From Bacillota bacterium (GTDB lineage: Bacteria; Bacillota; Clostridia; Lachnospirales; Lachnospiraceae): a DNA stretch of 64,000 nucleotides. Under the pieces are notes generated by a model. That model was not told the origin of the DNA. It did no database searches and saw only the letters and a program-made list of their open reading frames with translations. A program made the translations under genes and the position numbers. Shown here piece after piece: positions 16,526-25,141 of this stretch. The number at the start of each line of letters is the position of its first letter. Positions within the stretch are counted from its first letter, which is position 1. The stretch is taken from contig JAFAGA010000019.1 of the NCBI GenBank assembly GCA_023423045.1, positions 1 to 64,000 on the forward strand, read 5' to 3'.

Positions 16526-17974
16526 ATGGAATATACACAATATAATTCGCCCATTCATGAAGCCTTAATCAAACATAAAAGAAACCGCGTGGTACCCTTT
16601 GATGTTCCCGGACATAAGGGAGGAAGAGGAAACCCCGAGCTTACCGATTTTTTAGGAATAGACTGCATGAAGATGGACGTGAATTCCATGAAGCCCCTGG
16701 ATAATTTGATTCATCCGGTGTCGGTTATAAAAGCTGCAGAGGAATTGGCCGCAGAGGCGTTTGGTGCAGATGCGGCTTTTTTTATGGTTAATGGGACGAC
16801 GGCTGCGGTGCAGGCGATGATTATGTCCGTCTGTAAGGCGGGAGATAAGATCATCATGCCTAGAAATGTCCACCGGAGTTCAATTAATGCTCTTGTGGTG
16901 TGCGGTGCGATTCCGGTCTATGTGAATCCCGGAGTAAACCACACCCTGGGGATACCCTTGGGAATGTCGGTGGAGGATATTAAAAAGGCAATCCTGCAAA
17001 ATCCGGAAGCCAAGGCGATCCTGGTGAATAACCCGACCTATTACGGTATATGCTCTAATTTGAAGGAAATCGTGGCGCTGGCCCATGACAATCATATGAA
17101 GGTGCTGGTAGATGAAGCACACGGGGCTCATTTTTATTTTGGAGAGGGACTTCCGGTAAGTGCCATGGCGGCGGGAGCAGATATGGCTGCCATCAGTATG
17201 CACAAGACCGGCGGCTCTCTGACCCAGAGCTCCTTCCTGGTCTGTGGAAAGGAAGTCGATCCCGGCTATGTAAGGCAAATCATTAACCTGACCCAGACGA
17301 CCAGCGGATCCTATCTGCTGCTGTCCTCCCTTGATTTGGCAAGGAAGAATATGGTGCTGCATGGGAAGGAGATTGTTGCCAAAACCATTGATCTGGCGGA
17401 GTATGCCAGGAATGAAATTAACCGCAGCGGCGGATATTATGCATTCTCTACGGAATTAACAGATGGAGACGCAATCTATGCCTTTGATCGGACCAAGCTC
17501 TCGATCCATACGGCGGAGATTGGTCTGGCCGGAGTGGAGGTATATGATCTTCTTCGGGATGAATATGACATTCAGATTGAATTCGGGGATCTTGGCAACA
17601 TCCTTGCAATGGTTACTGCCGGTGACCGCGCCTTTGAAATCGAACGGCTGGTGTCCGCATTGTCTGAGATTAAGCGTATCCATGGTAAGGATAAGGTAGG
17701 CATGTTAAAGCATGAGTATATCGATCCTGAAGTGGCGCTTACTCCGCAGAAAGCATTTTACAGTAATAAGAAATCCGTATCCCTGAAGGAAGGAATCGGT
17801 CATATCGCAGGAGAGTTTGTTATGTGCTATCCTCCGGGGATTCCGATTCTGGCTCCGGGCGAGCGGATTACAGGGGATATTATTGACTATATTATCTATG
17901 CCAAGGAGAAGGGCAGTTCCCTGACCGGTCCCCAGGATATGAAGGTTGAAAATATTAATATTGTTGATTTTTAA
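16526..17974 (+). CDS. speA: Arginine (or lysine/ornithine) decarboxylase, PLP fold-type I
   Basis: A 482-residue member of the Orn/Lys/Arg decarboxylase family, the size of B. subtilis SpeA. Visible marks are FDVPGHKGG near the N terminus, VDEAHGAHFYF, and the PLP lysine Lys227 in SMHKTGGSLTQSS. The C-terminal domain carries CYPPGIPILAPGE. Because an agmatinase gene lies in the same operon, arginine to agmatine is the likely reaction; lysine decarboxylation cannot be excluded from sequence. The ATG at 16526 has GGAGG 5 bases upstream. It begins 47 bases after speD. Confidence 0.9.
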   Translation: MEYTQYNSPIHEALIKHKRNRVVPFDVPGHKGGRGNPELTDFLGIDCMKMDVNSMKPLDNLIHPVSVIKAAEELAAEAFGADAAFFMVNGTTAAVQAMIMSVCKAGDKIIMPRNVHRSSINALVVCGAIPVYVNPGVNHTLGIPLGMSVEDIKKAILQNPEAKAILVNNPTYYGICSNLKEIVALAHDNHMKVLVDEAHGAHFYFGEGLPVSAMAAGADMAAISMHKTGGSLTQSSFLVCGKEVDPGYVRQIINLTQTTSGSYLLLSSLDLARKNMVLHGKEIVAKTIDLAEYARNEINRSGGYYAFSTELTDGDAIYAFDRTKLSIHTAEIGLAGVEVYDLLRDEYDIQIEFGDLGNILAMVTAGDRAFEIERLVSALSEIKRIHGKDKVGMLKHEYIDPEVALTPQKAFYSNKKSVSLKEGIGHIAGEFVMCYPPGIPILAPGERITGDIIDYIIYAKEKGSSLTGPQDMKVENINIVDF

Positions 17975-17982
17975 TTGATTAT

Positions 17983-18013
17983 ATTAAAGTGTCAAAAGTT
18001 GCATAACGCATAT
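17983..18013 (+). promoter_or_regulatory. Promoter-like repeated element upstream of speE
   Basis: A 31-base segment nearly identical to 25074-25104. It can be read as -35 GTGTCA, a 16-base spacer and -10 TATTAA. It ends 36 bases before the speE ATG, almost the same distance as the other copy from its gene (37 bases). Confidence 0.4.
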
Positions 18014-18049
18014 TAAATAGCAAGCGAAGAAAGGTGCGGGTGATTGCAT

Positions 18050-18901
18050 ATGGAACTATGGTATTCCGAACATCACACGGAACATGTGAAGCTGTCCTTG
18101 AAGGTCAGAGAGCAATTGTATGGTGCTCAAAGCGATTTCCAGCATATCGCAATTCTTGATACGGTAGAGTTTGGCCGTATCCTCACCCTGGACGGCTGCC
18201 TGATGGTAACGGAAAAGGATGAATTTATCTACCATGATATGATTGTTCATGTCCCCATGGCGTCAAATCCGGAGATTAAGAAGGTTCTGGTCATAGGAGC
18301 AGGGGACGGAGGAGCCGTTCGGGAGCTTACCAGGTATCAAAGCATTGAAAGCATTGATATGGTAGAGATCGATGAGATGGTGGTTACGGTGTGTAAAAAG
18401 TATCTTCCCCAGACCGCCTGCAGCCTGGATGACCCCAGAGTTCATATTTATTACGAGGACGGCTTAAAATTTGTGCGCCGCCAGGTGAATGAATATGATT
18501 TAATTCTGGTAGACTCCACGGATCCCTTTGGACCAGGCGAGGGCCTGTTCACCAAAGAGTTTTACGGAAATTGCTATCAGGCGCTGACAGATAAGGGCAT
18601 TCTGGTGAACCAGCACGAAAGCACTTACTATGATTCTTATGTGGATGCGATGAAGAGGGCCCACCGGCGCATCAGTGAGATATTCCCCATTGCGAAGGTT
18701 TATCAGGCGCACATTCCCACCTATCCCAGCGGGCATTGGCTTTTTGGCTATGCCAGCAAGCACTATGATCCCGTCAGAGATTTGAAGGCGGATGCATGGA
18801 ACGGGCTGGGCATTAAGACAAAGTACTATAATACGGATCTTCATACCGGCTGCTTTGCCCTTCCTAATTATGTAAAGGAGCAATTAGATGAATATGAATA
18901 G
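18050..18901 (+). CDS. speE: Spermidine synthase (polyamine aminopropyltransferase)
   Basis: SpeE transfers the aminopropyl group from decarboxylated AdoMet to putrescine. The 283-residue protein has the substrate-gate and AdoMet-fold motifs: DGCLMVTEKDEFIYHDMIVH, VIGAGDGGAVRE, and DSTDPFGPGEGLF with the catalytic aspartate. ATG at 18050 is preferred over a TTG two codons earlier because the nearest purine-rich site (GGGTG) is then 8 bases away. speB begins within its last 14 bases. A promoter-like repeat lies just upstream, so it may have additional transcription. Confidence 0.95.
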   Translation: MELWYSEHHTEHVKLSLKVREQLYGAQSDFQHIAILDTVEFGRILTLDGCLMVTEKDEFIYHDMIVHVPMASNPEIKKVLVIGAGDGGAVRELTRYQSIESIDMVEIDEMVVTVCKKYLPQTACSLDDPRVHIYYEDGLKFVRRQVNEYDLILVDSTDPFGPGEGLFTKEFYGNCYQALTDKGILVNQHESTYYDSYVDAMKRAHRRISEIFPIAKVYQAHIPTYPSGHWLFGYASKHYDPVRDLKADAWNGLGIKTKYYNTDLHTGCFALPNYVKEQLDEYE

Positions 18902-19736
18902 AAATATCCATACTTTTATTGCCTGTGACCATGAATATGAGGACAGCGATATTGTAATATTCGGGGCTCCCTTTGACGGAACCACCTCATACCGCCCCGG
19001 TACCCGCTTTGCCAGCGCGGCAATCCGCAATGAAAGCTATGGTATTGAAACCTATAGCCCTTATTTGGACAAGGATCTGACGGATTACAGGATCTATGAT
19101 GCTGGAGATCTGGAATTTGGCTTCGGCAATACTTCGCGGGTACTTAAGACCATAGAGGAGATGACATGGCAGATTTTGGAGGATAAAAAGAAGCCTCTGA
19201 TGATCGGAGGGGAACATCTGGTTACCCTGGGAAGCGTCCGAGCGGCAGCCAGGAAATATCCTGAGCTTGCAATCCTGCATTTTGATGCCCATGCGGACCT
19301 TCGGGACGATTATCTGGGAGAGAAATTATCCCATGCCAGCGTCATGAGAAGGTGTCATGAGATTGTAGGGGACGGAAACATATTCCAGTTTGGAATCAGA
19401 AGCGGTGACAAAGAGGAATTTGTGTGGGCAAAGGAACATGTATTCACCCAGAAATTCAACCTGGACCGTCTGGAAGAGGCGGCTAAGCTTCTGGAGGGAA
19501 AGCCGGTGTATCTTACCATTGACCTGGATGTACTGGACCCTGGCATCTTTCCGGGAACCGGAACTCCGGAGGCGGGCGGTGTGAGCTTTATGGAATTGCT
19601 GGAAGCGCTGAAACAGGCATTTCGGTTGAATATAGTAGCGATGGATATGAATGAGCTGTCCCCGGTATATGATCCCAGCGGCGCTTCTACGGCATTGGCC
19701 TGCAAGCTGCTGCGGGAGATATTGCTTCAGTTTTAA
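18888..19736 (+). CDS. speB: Agmatinase
   Basis: This ureohydrolase converts agmatine to putrescine and urea. The 282 residues show the binuclear manganese motifs GGEH (first histidine), DAHADLRDDY, and DLDVLDPG with the late glutamate (GTPEAGG). The start overlaps the end of speE by 14 bases and has GGAG 6 bases before it, indicating tight coupling. It links SpeA to SpeE and so supports arginine as the SpeA substrate. Confidence 0.93.
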   Translation: MNMNRNIHTFIACDHEYEDSDIVIFGAPFDGTTSYRPGTRFASAAIRNESYGIETYSPYLDKDLTDYRIYDAGDLEFGFGNTSRVLKTIEEMTWQILEDKKKPLMIGGEHLVTLGSVRAAARKYPELAILHFDAHADLRDDYLGEKLSHASVMRRCHEIVGDGNIFQFGIRSGDKEEFVWAKEHVFTQKFNLDRLEEAAKLLEGKPVYLTIDLDVLDPGIFPGTGTPEAGGVSFMELLEALKQAFRLNIVAMDMNELSPVYDPSGASTALACKLLREILLQF

Positions 19737-19768
19737 GAAATATATTTTATAGATAAGGAGAGATAATT

Positions 19769-20974
19769 ATGAGCAAGGCCTTAATCATTGGAGCCGGCGG
19801 AGTTGCCGGCGTGGTAATTCATAAATGCTGTCAGAATTCCGAGGTTTTTGAGGAGATTTGTATTGCCAGCAGAACCCTGTCCAAATGCGATGCCTATAAG
19901 GCACAGGTAGAAGCCAAGGGCTATAAGACCAAGGTATCCACCGCCCAGGTGGATGCGGATCATACAGAGGAGGTAATTGCATTAATTCAGAAATTCCAGC
20001 CGGATATTGTAATTAATGTTGCATTGCCCTATCAGGATTTAACCATCATGGATGCCTGCCTCGCAACCAAGGTGGATTACCTGGACACAGCAAACTATGA
20101 GCCTAAGGATATTCCAAAGTTCGAGTACAAATGGCAGTGGGCATATAAGGAACGTTTTGAGAAGGCCGGAATCACGGCGATTCTCGGCTGCGGCTTTGAT
20201 CCCGGGGTTACCCAGGTCTTCTCGGCTTATGCGCTGAAGCATTATTTTGATGAAATTCATACCATTGATATCCTGGATGCCAATGCCGGCGACCATGGGT
20301 ATCCCTTTGCAACCAATTTCAATCCGGAGATCAATATCCGTGAAATTACTGCCAACGGAAGCTATTTTGAAAACGGCAGATTCCATGAGACAGAGCCGCT
20401 GGAGATTAAGAGAGTCTACAACTTCCCTGAGATTGGACCAAAGGATATGTATCTGCTGCATCATGAGGAGATGGAATCCCTGGCCATCAATATCCCGGGA
20501 GTGAAGAAAATCCGTTTCTTTATGACTTTTTCCGAACGTTATCTGACCCACCTTCGAGTGTTGGAGAATGTGGGAATGACCTCTACCCGGCCGATTGATT
20601 TTGAAGGCCAGAAGATCATACCGTTACAGTTTTTAAAAGCGGTGCTTCCCGATCCGGCTTCCTTAGGTCCGAGGACAAAGGGTAAGACCAATATCGGCTG
20701 TATCTATACCGGAGTGAAGGACGGCAAAGAAGTGAGTTACTATGTATATAATGTATGTGACCATGAGGAGTGCTATCGTGAAGTTGGTTCCCAGGCAATT
20801 TCCTATACCACGGGTGTTCCGGCCATGATCGGTGCCAAGATGGTGCTGGAGGGCAGATGGAAAAAGCCCGGTGTATATAATGTCGAGGAGATGGATCCGG
20901 ATCCGTTTATGGAGGAGCTGAACCGCTGCGGTTTGCCCTGGAAGGAATGCTTTAATCCGGAGATGGTGGAATAA
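19769..20974 (+). CDS. Carboxynorspermidine/carboxyspermidine dehydrogenase (saccharopine dehydrogenase family)
   Basis: A 401-residue NAD(P)H enzyme of the LYS1 family. In the alternative polyamine route, the family condenses aspartate semialdehyde with putrescine or 1,3-diaminopropane to carboxyspermidine or carboxynorspermidine. The N-terminal dinucleotide motif GAGGVAGVV and central GCGFDPGVTQVFSAYA match this branch. The adjacent nspC gene is the diagnostic partner. AAGGAG lies 9 bases upstream. True saccharopine dehydrogenase is the alternative, but the polyamine operon argues against it. Confidence 0.9.
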   Translation: MSKALIIGAGGVAGVVIHKCCQNSEVFEEICIASRTLSKCDAYKAQVEAKGYKTKVSTAQVDADHTEEVIALIQKFQPDIVINVALPYQDLTIMDACLATKVDYLDTANYEPKDIPKFEYKWQWAYKERFEKAGITAILGCGFDPGVTQVFSAYALKHYFDEIHTIDILDANAGDHGYPFATNFNPEINIREITANGSYFENGRFHETEPLEIKRVYNFPEIGPKDMYLLHHEEMESLAINIPGVKKIRFFMTFSERYLTHLRVLENVGMTSTRPIDFEGQKIIPLQFLKAVLPDPASLGPRTKGKTNIGCIYTGVKDGKEVSYYVYNVCDHEECYREVGSQAISYTTGVPAMIGAKMVLEGRWKKPGVYNVEEMDPDPFMEELNRCGLPWKECFNPEMVE

Positions 20975-21031
20975 TCCAACTTTCTTCCTGAGTTTGTATG
21001 CTGCTGTAAGGCGGCAGAATGAGGAAAATGT

Positions 21032-22204
21032 ATGAATATAGATTTTAATCAAGTTACAACACCTTCCTATATTGTAGATGAGAAGCTGCTAAGAAAGAAC
21101 CTGGAGATTCTGAAGTCGGTGATGGACCGGACCGGATGCGAGATATTGCTGGCGCAGAAGGCCTACTCCATGTACTCCACTTATCCTCTGGTCGGAAGCT
21201 ATTTAAGCGGTACCACGGCCAGCTCCTTGTTTGAGGCAAAGCTGGGCGCGGAGGAGATGGGCGGGGAGGTTCATGTTTTTTCTCCGGCCTACCGGGAGTC
21301 GGAATTTGATGAAATTATGAGTCTGTGTGATCATATTGTCTTCAATTCCATAGCACAATGGAATAAATATAAGACGAAGATACAAAGCCGGGTAAAGAAC
21401 AGTGTCTGTCAGCAAGCCGCTGGCCTTATGCCTAAAAAAATATCCTGCGGCCTTCGCATCAATCCGGAATATTCCGAGATAGAGACGGATTTGTATAATC
21501 CCTGCTTTGAGGGGTCACGCTTCGGTATTCGGCTGTCCGGGCTGGAGGGAGCGGATCTGACCGGAATCGACGGTCTGCATTTCCACACCATGTGCGAGCA
21601 GAATTCCGATGTTCTGGAACGGACCCTTCGTGTGGTGGAAGAGAAGTTCGGCACCCTGATGCACCAGATGAAATGGATTAATTTTGGCGGAGGGCATCAT
21701 ATTACCCGGCCGGACTATGATATTGACACTCTGGTCCGCTGCATCAATCATATTAAGGAAACCTACAAAGTACAGGTGTACCTGGAGCCGGGAGAAGCGG
21801 TGGCCCTAAATGCAGGCTTTCTGGTGAGCACTGTTCTGGAATTGAATGAGAATGGGATCCCTCTGGCAATTATGGATACATCTGCTGCCTGCCATATGCC
21901 TGATGTTCTGGAGATGCCCTATCGTCCGGCTATCCTTGGAGCAGGAGAACCGGGAGAGTATCCCTACACCTACCGGCTTGGAGGCCCCACCTGCCTTGCC
22001 GGAGATGTGATTGGAGACTATTCCTTTCCCGAGGAACTGAAGGAGGGGGATCGCTTGGTGTTCTGTGATATGGCGATTTACTCCATGGTGAAAAACAATA
22101 CCTTCAACGGAGTAAATCTCCCTTCCATTTATCTGAACCGGGAGAACGGGGGACCAGAGCTGATCAAGCAATTCGGATATGAGGATTTTAAGTGTAGATT
22201 ATAG
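21032..22204 (+). CDS. nspC: Carboxynorspermidine/carboxyspermidine decarboxylase
   Basis: NspC is a PLP-dependent alanine-racemase-fold decarboxylase that yields spermidine or norspermidine. The 390-residue protein has the N-terminal TPSYIVDE, the PLP lysine Lys43 in AQKAYSMYST, HFHTMCEQ, the glycine-rich NFGGGHHIT phosphate site, and GGPTCLAGD with the active-site cysteine in the C-terminal domain. It is the last gene of the operon, 57 bases after the dehydrogenase, and is followed by a strong terminator. It provides a second route to spermidine alongside SpeD/SpeE. Confidence 0.93.
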   Translation: MNIDFNQVTTPSYIVDEKLLRKNLEILKSVMDRTGCEILLAQKAYSMYSTYPLVGSYLSGTTASSLFEAKLGAEEMGGEVHVFSPAYRESEFDEIMSLCDHIVFNSIAQWNKYKTKIQSRVKNSVCQQAAGLMPKKISCGLRINPEYSEIETDLYNPCFEGSRFGIRLSGLEGADLTGIDGLHFHTMCEQNSDVLERTLRVVEEKFGTLMHQMKWINFGGGHHITRPDYDIDTLVRCINHIKETYKVQVYLEPGEAVALNAGFLVSTVLELNENGIPLAIMDTSAACHMPDVLEMPYRPAILGAGEPGEYPYTYRLGGPTCLAGDVIGDYSFPEELKEGDRLVFCDMAIYSMVKNNTFNGVNLPSIYLNRENGGPELIKQFGYEDFKCRL

Positions 22205-22212
22205 CTTCGGAT

Positions 22213-22273
22213 AAAAAAAGAAATGCATTCAGAGCCGGCAAGTATTCCGGTATGGATGCATTTCTTTTTTTTA
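22213..22273. terminator. Bidirectional terminator between nspC and the sortase gene
   Basis: Arms AAAGAAATGCAT (22217-22228) and ATGCATTTCTTT (22256-22267) are perfect complements and enclose a second CCGG/CCGG stem. There are A residues before and a T run after, so it serves both converging genes. Confidence 0.88.
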
Positions 22274-22282
22274 TTTAAGTTT

Positions 22283-23335
22283 TTATTCTTTAGTCTGAAG
22301 CGGGTCAGGGTTATACCAGTTGATCTCACCCTTGGAATATGCCTCCTCAAAGGTGGCGGCCAGTTTGGGAGCCTGCCCCCCATAGCGGTGGTAATAAGAG
22401 TACGGGTAGAGAGGTTTGGGATTTAACCCCACCTTCTCCATATCTACGGATGCCTCTTCCCCTTCTCTGACCTTGCGGGCAACAACAACCGTACGGTAAT
22501 TCTTGATTTCATAGGAACAGGTGGAAAGGGTGAGCAGTTGATCCGTCTCATTGATATCTACTGAATCGATGTTGTAGATAGAACGGATCCGCATCTGATA
22601 TATAAAGTTCAGGAAATCAGAATCGTCTTCAAAGTCTGCTTTTGTATAGTCAAAAAGCTCCTCCTTGGCCGAGCTCCCGTTGGTAATAAATATGGAAAAT
22701 ATCTTCCACTTTCCGGTGTCATAGATGGAATCAAAGGTAAAAACGGGGCGCTTCTTATAATAATCCATTTCCTTGAAATTGACCAGATAATGGAACATGT
22801 TATCAGTGGATTTCATATTGTGCCCGTGGATGGTCAGATTTTTGGAGTGTTCCTCCAAGGATCCTTTGGTATCCAGGAATAAGCTTCCTGCTTTTAGATC
22901 TTTTCGCTCCAAATCACGATACAGGTAATATTCGGGTTTTTCTTTACCGGACTGCATTACCACATAATCGATATTAGTATCAGGAATGGTAATCCACCCC
23001 TTTACATCCTCATTCACCGCCAATAATTCACGGAATTGGATCAGCCGCCCCTTTTCATCCCTTTGGGGAAGAGCGGGCGCTTCCTCCGTTTGTGGAAGAG
23101 CATCCGCATCCTCTTCCACAGACGAGAGAGAGCTGTCCGGCAGTGAAGGAGTACCCTCCGGTTTGGAGGGTTCCTGTGGTTTATAATAGCTGCTTGTTTT
23201 CTCCAGTGATTTTTGGATACGGTATGGTGTGATTACAACTTCATTTATAAAAAGTGCGGTAAATACCAAAAACCCGATAATAAATACAATCCGAAGAATT
23301 TGATAGATGGATTTGTTCGATTGTTTTCCAGCCAT
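22283..23335 (-). CDS. srtB: Class B sortase
   Basis: Membrane transpeptidase that anchors surface proteins or assembles envelope structures. The 350-residue protein has an N-terminal membrane segment (about residues 12-35), a proline- and acid-rich linker (about 50-95), then the sortase domain. Catalytic signatures are TIHGHNM with the histidine, TLSTCSYE with Cys273, and the arginine in VVVARKV. The ATG at 23335 is chosen for GGAGG 7 bases upstream; the open frame continues further but lacks such a site. No LPXTG- or NPQTN-type substrate is encoded in the window, so its targets lie elsewhere. It is divergent from the second carboxypeptidase gene. Confidence 0.9.
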   Translation of the reverse strand: MAGKQSNKSIYQILRIVFIIGFLVFTALFINEVVITPYRIQKSLEKTSSYYKPQEPSKPEGTPSLPDSSLSSVEEDADALPQTEEAPALPQRDEKGRLIQFRELLAVNEDVKGWITIPDTNIDYVVMQSGKEKPEYYLYRDLERKDLKAGSLFLDTKGSLEEHSKNLTIHGHNMKSTDNMFHYLVNFKEMDYYKKRPVFTFDSIYDTGKWKIFSIFITNGSSAKEELFDYTKADFEDDSDFLNFIYQMRIRSIYNIDSVDINETDQLLTLSTCSYEIKNYRTVVVARKVREGEEASVDMEKVGLNPKPLYPYSYYHRYGGQAPKLAATFEEAYSKGEINWYNPDPLQTKE

Positions 23336-23413
23336 ATGATAGCCTCCTTTATAAAGCCGGAATACGGGCTTCCTAATAAACACAAGTAGATAGAAACGAT
23401 AATGCTTATCAAT

Positions 23414-23442
23414 ATTATACAATGAATAGATTTCTTAGTAAA
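23414..23442 (-). promoter_or_regulatory. Promoter of the sortase gene
   Basis: On the - strand, -35 TTTACT (23442-23437), a 17-base spacer and a perfect -10 TATAAT (23419-23414), about 80 bases before the sortase ATG. Confidence 0.6.
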
Positions 23443-23586
23443 GCCGTATTTTGGCAGCAGCAGCCGGACTGCTGTAATTCCGTTACAGGCCGTACGTAAC
23501 TTAATCTCAAAAAACGTGCACCGATGAAGTAAATAATGAATATTCTGAGGCTTTTACAATAAATTTAGAGTAAGAACTATTATGGG

Positions 23587-24960
23587 ATGGTAATTGTGAA
23601 AAATAAATACACAAAGGCATTACCCTGCATTGCATTGCTGCTGGTGCTCTCATTGATTCAATATCATAGGTTGGAGGAATATTATGATAAGCTTCTTGCA
23701 TCTACCGGCTTGGTTTTTGAAGACGCCGGGAAGAGGGTAAAGGAGGAGAATGAGCGCGCCCTGCAGGAGGAGAAGGATTACCAAAAGCTTCTGAGGGCAG
23801 AAGGAGTTACCGATCCGCAATTGTCTCCGGAAGACAGGGAGGAGGGGGAGGATCAGTCTGCCGGCAATGAAGAAGCCGCTGCAAAGCTGAGCCTGCATGC
23901 CTTATCTTCTCTGCTTATGGATGCTTCCAATAACCGTGTATTATATGAGAAGAACGGGTATCGAGAGATGCCTATGGCAAGCACTACAAAAATAATGACC
24001 TGCATTGTGACTCTGGAGAATGCGGATTTGAACGATACCGTCAATGTATCTTCTTATGCTGCCAGGATGCCGGATGTCCAGCTGAACATCAATACGGGGG
24101 AGCAGTATCAGCTTAAGGATCTGCTGTATTCACTGATGCTGGAAAGCCATAATGATGTTGCGGTGGCTATAGCAGAGCATGTCGGCGGTTCTGTGGAAGG
24201 TTTTGCAACCATGATGAATGATACGGCCAGAAGACTGGGGTGTGAACACACTAATTTTGTCACTCCCAATGGACTGGATGCGGAAGGACATTTTACCACA
24301 GCCAGGGACCTGGCGGTCATCGCCAGTTATGCCATAAAAAATTCTGATTTTTTGGAGATTACCAACACCTCTTCCCATACTTTTCAGGAAAAGAAAACCG
24401 GACGAAAATTCACTGTCACCAATAAAAACCGTTTTCTCTATATGATGGAAGGGGCAATCGGCGTCAAAACCGGCTTCACGGGAAAGGCCGGCTATTGCTT
24501 TGTCGGAGCAATCAAACGTCAGAATAAAGCATTTATTTCTGTGGTCCTTGGCTGTGGATGGCCGCCCAATAAGAGCCTGAAGTGGTCGGATACCCGTGAA
24601 CTGATGGGCTATGGCATAGCCAATTATGAGGAACGCCGGATCGATCAGGACATAAAGCTGGAGCCTATGCTTGTGAAGAACGGGCAGGTCAAATATGAGG
24701 AACTTTCCATGAACGGGAACTTATCCCTGTTAATGCGCAGGGATGAGCAGGTATCGGTGAAATATGTGCTTCCGGAGTATCTGGAGGCGCCGGTAAAGGC
24801 GGATAGTGTCATTGGAGAAGTGAGGTATTTCATTGATGGCAATTATTATTCCTCTGTTCCGATCTACGCGCTTACAGAAATTAAAAAAATTGATTATGGC
24901 TTCTGTTTCAAGAAGGTGATCAATCTGTGGAACGGTCAATATCTTAACACGACAAAATAG
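23587..24960 (+). CDS. D-alanyl-D-alanine carboxypeptidase, DacF type (second copy)
   Basis: Extracytoplasmic serine peptidase with an N-terminal signal or anchor segment (about residues 9-25), a charged linker (30-95), and the transpeptidase-fold domain. Motifs are STTK (Ser132, Lys135), SHND in place of the more common SGND, and KTGFTGKAGYC. A C-terminal beta domain follows. At 457 residues it is longer than the copy at 10750-11979 because of the linker. A GTG three codons into the frame is an equally plausible start, with GGGATGG 5 bases before it; neither start has a strong ribosome-binding site. Confidence 0.88.
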   Translation: MVIVKNKYTKALPCIALLLVLSLIQYHRLEEYYDKLLASTGLVFEDAGKRVKEENERALQEEKDYQKLLRAEGVTDPQLSPEDREEGEDQSAGNEEAAAKLSLHALSSLLMDASNNRVLYEKNGYREMPMASTTKIMTCIVTLENADLNDTVNVSSYAARMPDVQLNINTGEQYQLKDLLYSLMLESHNDVAVAIAEHVGGSVEGFATMMNDTARRLGCEHTNFVTPNGLDAEGHFTTARDLAVIASYAIKNSDFLEITNTSSHTFQEKKTGRKFTVTNKNRFLYMMEGAIGVKTGFTGKAGYCFVGAIKRQNKAFISVVLGCGWPPNKSLKWSDTRELMGYGIANYEERRIDQDIKLEPMLVKNGQVKYEELSMNGNLSLLMRRDEQVSVKYVLPEYLEAPVKADSVIGEVRYFIDGNYYSSVPIYALTEIKKIDYGFCFKKVINLWNGQYLNTTK

Positions 24961-25073
24961 AGAATATATGATAATATGTGATTTAAATCAATGTGAATGG
25001 TGAATGATAAGAGTATATTAGCATTAAGTTAAACAATACAGGAAAAAAATACAAGTTTGCATCTTATAGAATG

Positions 25074-25104
25074 ATTAAGGTGTCAAAAGGTATGCAACGC
25101 ATAT
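25074..25104 (+). promoter_or_regulatory. Promoter-like repeated element upstream of the flavodiiron gene
   Basis: Second copy of the 31-base segment at 17983-18013. It can be read as -35 GTGTCA, a 16-base spacer and -10 TATGAT, ending 37 bases before the start codon. Confidence 0.4.
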
Positions 25105-25141
25105 GATTCAAACTAAATTATTCATATTGGAGGAATTACGG

